Shown here one piece after another: positions 55,254 to 62,329 of a stretch of DNA of 64,000 bases (positions are counted from its first letter, which is position 1; every line of letters begins with the position of its first letter). Under the pieces are notes generated by a model. That model was not told the DNA's origin. It did no database searches and saw nothing but the letters and a program-made list of their open reading frames with translations. Both the position numbers and the translations under genes were made by a program. The DNA is taken from assembly GCF_003097495.1 (NCBI RefSeq), contig NZ_QEOP01000001.1, positions 1,550,001 through 1,614,000 on the forward strand, in the 5' to 3' direction. Origin of the DNA: Amnibacterium flavum (GTDB lineage Bacteria; Actinomycetota; Actinomycetes; Actinomycetales; Microbacteriaceae).

Positions 55254-56171
55254 ATGGCGATCGCGGCCTTCGCGCCCACGACAGCGGGTGCGCCACAGGG
55301 TGAGACGAAGCGGGGCGGACGCACCGCCCTGTTCCTGCTCATCCCGTGCATCGCGTATCTCGCGCTGTTCTTCCTCGCACCCCTGATCTCGCTGGTGCTC
55401 ACGTCGTTCCAGGCGCCCCGCCTCTACGGCGACATCGGACAGTACGACTACGCGTTCCGGTGGGAGAACTACGCGGATGTGATCGGCGAGTACTGGCCGC
55501 AGATCCTGCGCTCTTTCGGCTGCGCCCTCGCCGCGACGGTGATCGCGCTCATCATCAGCTACCCCCTCGCCTACTTCATCGGCGTCACGATGCGGCGGTA
55601 CTCGCTCGCGCAGAGTCTGCTGCTCGTGCTCGTCGTCGCGCCGTTCTTCATCAGCTTCCTGCTCCGCACCCTCGCGTGGAAGCAGATCCTCTCGAACGAA
55701 TCGCCCATCGTCCACGCCCTGCAGGCGGTGTCGCTGCTCGGGCCGGGGGAGTACTTCATCGGCTCACCCGCCGCGGTCATCTTCGGTCTCGTCTACAATT
55801 TCGTTCCGTTCATGACGCTCCCGCTCTACGCGTCGCTCGAACGGCTCGACTCTCGACTGCTCGAGGCCGGCAGCGACCTCTACGCGAACGCGTTCACGAC
55901 CTTCCGGACCGTGACGCTGCCGCTCTCGATTCCGGGCATCGTGTCGGGGACGCTGCTGACCTTCATCCCCGCCGCCGGCGACTACATCAACGCGAGCCGC
56001 GACTTCCTCGGTTCTCCCGACACGTCGATGCTCGGCAACGCGGTCGAGGCGAACTTCCTCGTGCTGCAGAACTTCCCGGCGGCCGCCGCGCTGTCCATCA
56101 TCCTGATGGGCGCGATCCTCATCCTCGTCGCCGTGTACGTGCGGCGCAGCGGAACGGACGAACTCGTATGA
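55254..56171 (+). CDS. potB: Polyamine ABC transporter permease B
   Basis: A 305-residue permease with six membrane helices. The cytoplasmic EAA-type loop that contacts the ATPase is LEAGSDLYANAFTTFRTVTLPLS. Typical PotB text includes ISFLLRTLAWKQIL. ATG at 55254; the stop overlaps potC. Confidence 0.95.
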   Translation: MAIAAFAPTTAGAPQGETKRGGRTALFLLIPCIAYLALFFLAPLISLVLTSFQAPRLYGDIGQYDYAFRWENYADVIGEYWPQILRSFGCALAATVIALIISYPLAYFIGVTMRRYSLAQSLLLVLVVAPFFISFLLRTLAWKQILSNESPIVHALQAVSLLGPGEYFIGSPAAVIFGLVYNFVPFMTLPLYASLERLDSRLLEAGSDLYANAFTTFRTVTLPLSIPGIVSGTLLTFIPAAGDYINASRDFLGSPDTSMLGNAVEANFLVLQNFPAAAALSIILMGAILILVAVYVRRSGTDELV

Positions 56172-57040
56172 GCGGCGAAGGCCAGGCGGGCGTCGCGATC
56201 GCCGACGCCATCGCCGCCCCTCAGAAACCGGCATCCCGTCGGCAGAGGCCCCGCGGCGGCACCTGGGTGCTCGGCGTCTTCAGCGCGATCGTGCTGATCT
56301 ACCTGCTCATCCCGATCGTCTACACGATCGTGTTCTCGTTCAACGACTACCGGCGCACGAACATCGTCTGGCGCGGCTTCACCCTCGACAACTGGCTGGG
56401 GGTCTGCAACGCGCAGGGCGTCTGCCAGGCCTTCGCCAACAGCATCCTGATCGCCGTCGTCTCGACCGTGGTCGCGACCGCGATCGGGACAGCGGCGGCG
56501 ATCGCGCTGGCCCGCTACCGCTTCCGGGCCAAGTCGGCGGTCACCCTGCTGATCTTCCTGCCCATGGCAACCCCCGAGGTCGTGCTCGGCGCCGGGCTCG
56601 CCGCCCAGTTCCTCACCGCCGGGGTCCAGAAGGGGATCGCGACGATCATCCTCGCCCATGTGATGTTCTGCGTGAGCTTCGTCATCGTGACGGTCCGGGC
56701 GCGCGTCGCGAGTCTCGACCCGGCGATGGAGGAGGCGGGACGCGACCTCTACGGTTCGCCCGCGCAGGTCTTCTTCCGCATCACCCTGCCCCTGCTCGCA
56801 CCGGGTATCGCCGCAGCAGCCCTGCTGTCGTTCGCGCTGAGCTTCGACGACTTCATCATCACGAGCTTCAACTCGGGGCCCGTGTCGACGTTCCCGAAGT
56901 TCATCTACACGGCCGCCGCCCGGGGGATCCCCGCTGAAGCGAACGTCATCGCGTCCGCGATTTTCCTTCTCGCCCTGGCCGCGGTACTGATCACCCAGAT
57001 CGGCGCAGCCGTCCGCCGCAAGCGGGTATCCACCCGCTGA
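56168..57040 (+). CDS. potC: Polyamine ABC transporter permease C
   Basis: A 290-residue permease, partner of PotB, with six helices and the EAA loop EEAGRDLYGSPAQVFFRITLP. LSFDDFIITSFNSGP is characteristic of PotC. The ATG overlaps the potB stop (ATGA). The operon ends here before a hairpin and a convergent gene. Confidence 0.95.
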   Translation: MSGEGQAGVAIADAIAAPQKPASRRQRPRGGTWVLGVFSAIVLIYLLIPIVYTIVFSFNDYRRTNIVWRGFTLDNWLGVCNAQGVCQAFANSILIAVVSTVVATAIGTAAAIALARYRFRAKSAVTLLIFLPMATPEVVLGAGLAAQFLTAGVQKGIATIILAHVMFCVSFVIVTVRARVASLDPAMEEAGRDLYGSPAQVFFRITLPLLAPGIAAAALLSFALSFDDFIITSFNSGPVSTFPKFIYTAAARGIPAEANVIASAIFLLALAAVLITQIGAAVRRKRVSTR

Positions 57041-57043
57041 CTC

Positions 57044-57089
57044 GCCCACTTCAACCAGTGCGGGGCGCGCAGCACTGCCCGAAGTGGGC
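57044..57089. repeat. Nested palindromic element, copy A (possible bidirectional terminator)
   Basis: GCCCACTTC (57044-57052) pairs with GAAGTGGGC (57081-57089), enclosing CAGTGC (57056-57061) paired with GCACTG (57072-57077). It sits between the convergent potC and asparaginase genes and shares its arms and right half with the element at 31042-31088. No T-run follows. Confidence 0.75.
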
Positions 57090-57101
57090 AGTTCGCGCAG
57101 G

Positions 57102-58112
57102 TTAGACGGCGGTGACGCGGATCTCGCCGACCGGGACTCCGCCGCCCCGCACGGCGAGGTCGAGGCGTGCCCGTACGCGCGCGAGCGCGGGGGCGTCGAT
57201 CGCGCCGACCGAGGCGAGCAGCTCCACGGCGATGGCGGCGGCTGCGCGGCCATTGCCGTCGAGCACCTTCACCGCGGCCGTCGTGCCGTCCTCGAGCGCC
57301 GCGACGAGGAGGCCCTCCGCACCGACCTTCGCGAGTGCGCCCAGCTCCTCGATCAGCACGGCGTCGGGTCGGTCGCGACCGCTGATCAGATGAGGGTGCT
57401 CGAGCACTGCGTCGACGAGGGTCGCGGCGTCGCGGTAGAGCGGCCAGGGCGAATCGTGCTTCGTGGTCCGCATCCGCGCGTAGCCTGCGGCGAGACCCTG
57501 CAGGGTGATCGCGTAGACCGGCAGCCCGCAGCCGTCGATGGCCGTGGAGCTGATGTGCTCGCCGGTCATCCGCTGGATGACCTCCCGGACCCGCTCCTGC
57601 AGAGGGTGGTCGACATCGAGGTAGCTGTCGCGATCCCAGCCGCTCGCGACGCAGGCCTGGAGCATGGCGGCGTGCTTGCCGGAGCATTCCATGAACACGG
57701 CCATCGGGCCGTGCCCGCTGAGCACCAGCTCGTTGCGTGCCTCGAGGTCGTCGGGCCAGGCGGGAGGGCACTTCAGGGTCGAGAGACCGAGCCTCGCTTT
57801 GCCGAGGATGCGGCGGACGGTCTTCGACTGCTCGACCGTTCCGCGGTGGCTCGCCGTCGCGACGACGAGCTCGACACTGTTGAGCTGAGCGCCGCTCGCG
57901 AGCGAGGCGAGCGCCTGGAACGGCTTGAGGGTGGAGCGCGGGAGAACGGGAGCATGGGAGTCGCCGAGCTCGCGGAGCACCTCGCCCTCCGCGGAGATCA
58001 CGACGGCGGAGCCGATGTGCCGCGACTCGACGAAGCCGCTGCGTTCGACCACGGCGAGCTCGACGGCGTCCTCGACGGCGAAGGTGCCTCGTTGAGGCGT
58101 TGCGGCGTTCAC
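57102..58112 (-). CDS. L-asparaginase II family protein
   Basis: A 336-residue protein of the thermolabile/Rhizobium-type asparaginase family (AnsA II, pfam asparaginase_II), unrelated to E. coli AnsB. Family text includes RSTLKPFQALA, ATASHRGT, MECSGKHAAMLQA and DGCGLPVYAITLQGLA. It should hydrolyse asparagine to aspartate and ammonia. GTG start with GGAG upstream, 47 bp after gabT on the same strand, so the two may be co-transcribed. Confidence 0.93.
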   Translation of the reverse strand: MNAATPQRGTFAVEDAVELAVVERSGFVESRHIGSAVVISAEGEVLRELGDSHAPVLPRSTLKPFQALASLASGAQLNSVELVVATASHRGTVEQSKTVRRILGKARLGLSTLKCPPAWPDDLEARNELVLSGHGPMAVFMECSGKHAAMLQACVASGWDRDSYLDVDHPLQERVREVIQRMTGEHISSTAIDGCGLPVYAITLQGLAAGYARMRTTKHDSPWPLYRDAATLVDAVLEHPHLISGRDRPDAVLIEELGALAKVGAEGLLVAALEDGTTAAVKVLDGNGRAAAAIAVELLASVGAIDAPALARVRARLDLAVRGGGVPVGEIRVTAV

Positions 58113-58159
58113 ATCGACTCCGGGCGCGCGGAGACGACGACGAAGGAGCGCACCCCGGA

Positions 58160-59527
58160 TCAGAGTGTCGCGAAGCCGTCGGCGAGCACGCCGAGAGCCT
58201 CATCGAGCTGGTCGTCGGTGATGGCGAGACTCGGCAGGAAACGCAGTACGTTGCCGTAGGTGCCCGCCGTCAGGATGAGCACGCCGTTCTGCGCCGCGTA
58301 GGCCGCGAGCTTCGTCACCGCTGCCGCGTTCGGCTTCTTCGTGCTGTCTCCCGTGCCGGGTTCGACGAGCTCGATGGCGACCATCGCGCCGATGCCCCGG
58401 ATGTCGCCGATGATGTCGTACCTCTCGGCGATCGCCGAGAGCCCCGCCTTGAGCCGCTTCTCGATGCGGCCGGCCTCGGCGAGCAGGTTCTCTTCACCGA
58501 GCAGTTCGAAGACCGCGACGGCGGCCGAGGTGGCGACCGGGTTGCCGCCGAAGGTGCCCCCGAGCCCGCCGGGCTGCGACGCGTCCATGATCTCGGCACG
58601 GCCCGTGACGGCCGCGAGGGGGAGACCGCCCGCGATCCCCTTGGCCGAGAGCACCATGTCGGGGACCCAGCCGAAGTGCTCGCTCGCGAAGTAGGTGCCG
58701 GTGCGGCCCATACCGCTCTGAATCTCGTCGGCGATCATGACGACGCCGTTCGCGGTCGCCCACTCCTGCAGAGCGGGGAGGAAGCCCTCGGCGGGGACCA
58801 TGAAGCCGCCCTCGCCCTGGATGGGCTCGACGACGAGCGCCGCGAGGTCGGTCGCGCCGATGTGCTTCTCGAGGTAGGTGATGGTCCGGGCCGCCGCCTC
58901 CGGCCCGGAGAGACCGTCGTGGTAGGGGTACGAACTGGGTGCGTGGTAGATGTCGCCGGGGAAGGGTCCGTAGCCGGTGCCGTACGGCATGGCCTTGTAG
59001 TTCATGGCCATCGTGAGGCTGGTGCGCCCGTGGTACGCGTGCTCGAGCACGGCGATCGCCCGGCGACCGGTGTACTTGCGTGCGATCTTCACGCCGTTCT
59101 CCACCGCCTCTGCCCCCGAGTTGATCAGCATCGAACGCTTCTCGAAGTCGCCGGGTGTGTGCTCGGCGAGGAGCTCGGCGACGCGGACGTAGGACTCGTA
59201 CGGGGTGATCGTGAAGAGGGTGTGCAGGAAGCTGTCGAGCTGGCCCTTCGCCGCCTCGACGACGGGGCCGACCGTGTGTCCGATCGTGGTGACGCCGATC
59301 CCGGCGCCCAGGTCGATGAAGCTGTTGCCGTCGACGTCGACGAGGAGCGCGCCGTGCGCCCGGTCGATGTAGACGGGGAGTGCGGAGTGCACGCCAGGGG
59401 GAACCACCTTGCGGCGACGCTCCTGCAGCGCCTGCGACTTCGGGCCGGGGATGGCGGTGACGATCCGGCGGCCCGTCGGCACGTCGAGAAGGTCGGTGGA
59501 GGAGGTCGGAAGGGCCGTGTCAGTCAT
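58160..59527 (-). CDS. gabT: 4-aminobutyrate aminotransferase
   Basis: GabT (455 residues) transfers the amino group of GABA to 2-oxoglutarate, giving succinate semialdehyde. The PLP lysine is in VLSAKGIAGGLPLAA, with ADEIQSGMGRTG, INSGAEAVENGVKIAR and the GGTFGGNPVA block. This is the 2-oxoglutarate-type enzyme and differs from the SpuC-like aminotransferase at 31098. Succinate semialdehyde dehydrogenase (gabD) is not in the window. ATG at 59527, with a TAGAAT box 8 nt upstream. Confidence 0.95.
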   Translation of the reverse strand: MTDTALPTSSTDLLDVPTGRRIVTAIPGPKSQALQERRRKVVPPGVHSALPVYIDRAHGALLVDVDGNSFIDLGAGIGVTTIGHTVGPVVEAAKGQLDSFLHTLFTITPYESYVRVAELLAEHTPGDFEKRSMLINSGAEAVENGVKIARKYTGRRAIAVLEHAYHGRTSLTMAMNYKAMPYGTGYGPFPGDIYHAPSSYPYHDGLSGPEAAARTITYLEKHIGATDLAALVVEPIQGEGGFMVPAEGFLPALQEWATANGVVMIADEIQSGMGRTGTYFASEHFGWVPDMVLSAKGIAGGLPLAAVTGRAEIMDASQPGGLGGTFGGNPVATSAAVAVFELLGEENLLAEAGRIEKRLKAGLSAIAERYDIIGDIRGIGAMVAIELVEPGTGDSTKKPNAAAVTKLAAYAAQNGVLILTAGTYGNVLRFLPSLAITDDQLDEALGVLADGFATL

Positions 59528-59535
59528 CGCTGCAG

Positions 59536-59541
59536 ATTCTA
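59536..59541 (-). promoter_or_regulatory. gabT: Leaderless -10 candidate (TAGAAT) for gabT
   Basis: On the minus strand TAGAAT ends 8 nt before the ATG at 59527. Confidence 0.5.
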
Positions 59542-59576
59542 CGCCGCCCGGATCGGGCATTCCCGGTGGGGCTCGG

Positions 59577-59582
59577 TAGCAT
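59577..59582 (+). promoter_or_regulatory. Leaderless -10 candidate (TAGCAT) for the OsmC-like gene
   Basis: TAGCAT ends 7 nt before the ATG at 59590. Confidence 0.5.
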
Positions 59583-59589
59583 CCTGACC

Positions 59590-60057
59590 ATGGCTTCCGA
59601 GCACTCCTTCGCCCTCGACCTGGAGTGGGTCGGCAACCGTGGGACGGGCACCAGCGGCTACCGCGAGTACGGACGGCAGGGGGTTCTCAGCGCACCGGGC
59701 AAGCAGCCCATCGACGGATCGTCGGCGCGGGTCTTCCACGGCGACTCCGACCGTTGGAACCCCGAGGAACTGCTCATCGCCGCCCTCGCCGAATGCCACA
59801 TGCTGTCCTACCTGCACACCGCCGTCCGGCACGGCGTGACCGTGCTGGGGTACACGGACTCGCCGACGGGCACGATGGTCCAGGAGGGCAACGGCGGGCA
59901 CTTCACCCGCGTCGTGCTGCGCCCGGCCGTCCGCATCTCCGACCCGGCGCAGATCGAACTGGCGCAGTCGTTGCACCGCGAGGCGAGCGCGGACTGCTTC
60001 ATCGCCGCGTCGGTCAACTTCCCGGTGGATCACGAACCGACGACCATCGCCGACTGA
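59590..60057 (+). CDS. OsmC family peroxiredoxin-like protein
   Basis: A 155-residue OsmC/Ohr-superfamily protein that should reduce organic hydroperoxides. The two redox cysteines are in LAECHMLSYL and ASADCFIAAS. The N-terminal EWVGNRGTGTSGY and the NPEELLIAALAECH blocks match the YhfA/OsmC-like subgroup rather than Ohr. Start at 59590 right after a -10 box; an in-frame extension of eight residues upstream is rejected. Confidence 0.93.
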   Translation: MASEHSFALDLEWVGNRGTGTSGYREYGRQGVLSAPGKQPIDGSSARVFHGDSDRWNPEELLIAALAECHMLSYLHTAVRHGVTVLGYTDSPTGTMVQEGNGGHFTRVVLRPAVRISDPAQIELAQSLHREASADCFIAASVNFPVDHEPTTIAD

Positions 60058-60078
60058 TCCGCGTCCCGGGCCCTTCCG

Positions 60079-61023
60079 TCACCGCTCCGGCGGTGCGACC
60101 CAGAAGGCGTCGAGGCAGGGATCTCCGTCATCGCGGGTGAGGCACTGCCCCATCCAGGCCGGGAAGCGGGATGCGGCGGGATCGCCGAACCAGTCGGTGA
60201 AGATGCGCCAGAAGTTGCGGTTGCCGTAGGACGAGCACGCGTCGCCGTCTCCGTAGAGATTGGCGAGCGCCGCGTCGTTGGGCTGATACGGCGTGTAGAG
60301 GTAGAGGTTTGCGGTGGCCTGATTGCGGATCTCGACGGGACCCGATCCGCACGATGCCTCGGGGTTGTAGAGCACATCGTTGGTCCCGATCGCGAAACCG
60401 CGGTCGGTGGGGAAGAGCGTGTACTGCCGGAACTGCCAGGCCGCGTTGTAGACCTGATTGAAGAAGCCGAAGTACTCGGTGTCGCAGTCGGCCGTGTCGG
60501 GGCAGGCGTAGCCCATCGCCCGCTCGTAACCGGAGGGGTTCGGCCGGGTGATGAGCGACTGCTCCTTCTGGAGGAGGACGAGCAGCACCTCGGGGTTGAT
60601 ACCGCAGGCGCGTGCGACGCCGGCGATAATCACCGCCGCGGACTCCCATTCGTCTCCGACGTACCGGCCGCAGTGGCCGGCTCCGACAGCGGGGACATCC
60701 GGTGTGCTCTGCCGGTAGTCGGCGAGGCAGTCGACGCCGTCGACGGGCCGGCATGCCGTCTGCTCGAGGAAGGCCTGCACCTCGGCCGCGGTCATCGCCG
60801 TGTCGTCGTAGAAGCGCTCGTCGCTGATCAGGAAGCCGGGGTCGAAGTCGGCCGAGTCGGCGGCGCGCAGAACCACGAGCGAGGCGCTCTGCGTGCCGGA
60901 GGTCGGCGCGACCGCGCTGGCTGAAGCGGCGGACTGCGGCGCCTCGGGGATGCCGTGCGGCAGGGTGAGTGCGGCCAGGATCACGACGGCTCCGGCGGCG
61001 ACGGTGCTCCAGATCCCCGGCAT
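60079..61023 (-). CDS. Secreted protein with lysozyme-like core
   Basis: A 314-residue exported protein. A signal-peptide-like hydrophobic segment lies at residues 6-25. After an Ala/Ser-rich linker comes a conserved, cysteine-rich domain with GINPEVLLVLLQKEQSLIT, RAMGYACP and YFGFFNQVYNAAWQFRQY. The helix with Glu in QKEQS followed by a GxxQ-like segment recalls lytic transglycosylases and lysozymes, so a peptidoglycan-hydrolase fold is plausible but not proven. Homologues are widespread in actinobacteria as uncharacterised secreted proteins. The ATG at 61023 is chosen because TACGGT ends 6 nt upstream; an ATG at 61074 would hide the signal peptide behind 17 residues. Confidence 0.82.
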   Translation of the reverse strand: MPGIWSTVAAGAVVILAALTLPHGIPEAPQSAASASAVAPTSGTQSASLVVLRAADSADFDPGFLISDERFYDDTAMTAAEVQAFLEQTACRPVDGVDCLADYRQSTPDVPAVGAGHCGRYVGDEWESAAVIIAGVARACGINPEVLLVLLQKEQSLITRPNPSGYERAMGYACPDTADCDTEYFGFFNQVYNAAWQFRQYTLFPTDRGFAIGTNDVLYNPEASCGSGPVEIRNQATANLYLYTPYQPNDAALANLYGDGDACSSYGNRNFWRIFTDWFGDPAASRFPAWMGQCLTRDDGDPCLDAFWVAPPER

Positions 61024-61029
61024 CCCACC

Positions 61030-61035
61030 ACCGTA
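61030..61035 (-). promoter_or_regulatory. Leaderless -10 candidate (TACGGT) for the secreted protein
   Basis: On the minus strand TACGGT ends 6 nt before the ATG at 61023; this decides the start. Confidence 0.45.
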
Positions 61036-61225
61036 ACCCGGCACCCTGCGCTCGGGCCCGCCCCACCCTGACATCGCAGACCCGACGCCGTGGATTGGAT
61101 CACCTCACCCGCGACGGGCGTTCCGGGCATGCGCGCACGTTGCGGCCGGCCCCGAGCGCCGGAACGTGCGCGCGCCCGCGCTCGCGCCAGGCCTCGCTCA
61201 TCAGGCGCTCGCTGATCGGGTGCGC

Positions 61226-61231
61226 GAGGAT
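61226..61231 (+). promoter_or_regulatory. dxr: Leaderless -10 candidate (GAGGAT) for dxr
   Basis: GAGGAT ends 6 nt before the ATG at 61238. It is a weaker match to TANNNT; it could instead contain a shifted ribosome binding site. Confidence 0.3.
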
Positions 61232-61237
61232 GGGGCC

Positions 61238-62320
61238 ATGCGACGTGTGCTCATCCTCGGCTCGACCGGATCGATCGGAACCCAGGCCCTCGAGGTGATC
61301 GCCGCGAACCGCGACCGGTTCACCGTCGTCGGGCTCGTCGCAGGCCGCAACGCCGACGCGCTGGCAGCGCAGGCCGAGGCGTTCGGTGTCGGCGCAACGG
61401 GACTCGGCGTCGAAGACGCGGTCCGCCTCGTGCAGGACCTCGACTGCGACGTCGTGCTCAACGGCATCACCGGCTCGGTCGGCCTCGCGCCCACCCTCGC
61501 CGCGCTCGAGTCGGGGCGCACCCTGGCGCTGGCGAACAAGGAGTCGCTCATCGTCGGCGGCGACCTCGTGACGCGGATCGCCGCGCCCGGGCAGATCGTC
61601 CCCGTCGACTCCGAGCACTCGGCGATCGCCCAAGCCCTCCGATCCGGACTGCACACCGAGGTGCGACGGCTCGTCCTCACCGCGTCGGGCGGTCCGTTCC
61701 GCGGGCGCTCGCGCGAGACCCTCGACGACGTCACCCCCGCCGAAGCGCTCGCGCACCCCACCTGGGACATGGGCCGTGTCGTCACCACCAACTCGGCGAC
61801 CCTCGTGAACAAGGGCCTCGAGGTCATCGAGGCGCGCCTGCTGTTCGACATCGACTACGACAGCATCGACGTCGTCGTCCACCCGCAGTCGATCGTGCAC
61901 TCCATGGTCGAGTTCGTCGACGGATCGACCATCGCGCAGGCATCACCGCCCGACATGCGCCTCCCGATCTCACTCGGCCTCGACTGGCCGCACCGCATCG
62001 CGGGGGTCGGGGTGCCGCTCGACTGGACGACGAGCTCGAGCTGGACCTTCGAACCCCTCGACGAGGAGGCGTTCCCGGCGGTCGCCCTGGCCAAGGCGGT
62101 CGGCAAGCGGGGCGGCACGTTCCCCGCGGTCTACAACGCGGCCAACGAGCAGGCCGTCGAGGCGTTCCACGATGGCCGGATCGGCTTCCCCCGCATCGTC
62201 GAGACGATCCAGGCCGTCGTGGAGGCGCATTCGGAGCCCCTGGGCGAGCTGACCTACGAGTCGCTGCTCGAGGTGGAGCGGGCTGCACGAGCCGGCGCCG
62301 ATCAGCTCATCGCGGGCTGA
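61238..62320 (+). CDS. dxr: 1-deoxy-D-xylulose 5-phosphate reductoisomerase
   Basis: Dxr (360 residues) makes 2-C-methyl-D-erythritol 4-phosphate with NADPH, the committed step of the non-mevalonate isoprenoid pathway. The NADPH motif [13 protein letters not shown] is at the N terminus. [24 protein letters not shown] and TASGGPFRG carry the metal and substrate contacts. The ATG at 61238 gives the normal length; an in-frame upstream extension is rejected. The gene is convergent with the kinase at the window end, with only 9 bp between stops. Confidence 0.97.
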   Translation: MRRVLILGSTGSIGTQALEVIAANRDRFTVVGLVAGRNADALAAQAEAFGVGATGLGVEDAVRLVQDLDCDVVLNGITGSVGLAPTLAALESGRTLALANKESLIVGGDLVTRIAAPGQIVPVDSEHSAIAQALRSGLHTEVRRLVLTASGGPFRGRSRETLDDVTPAEALAHPTWDMGRVVTTNSATLVNKGLEVIEARLLFDIDYDSIDVVVHPQSIVHSMVEFVDGSTIAQASPPDMRLPISLGLDWPHRIAGVGVPLDWTTSSSWTFEPLDEEAFPAVALAKAVGKRGGTFPAVYNAANEQAVEAFHDGRIGFPRIVETIQAVVEAHSEPLGELTYESLLEVERAARAGADQLIAG

Positions 62321-62329
62321 CCCGGCGGT

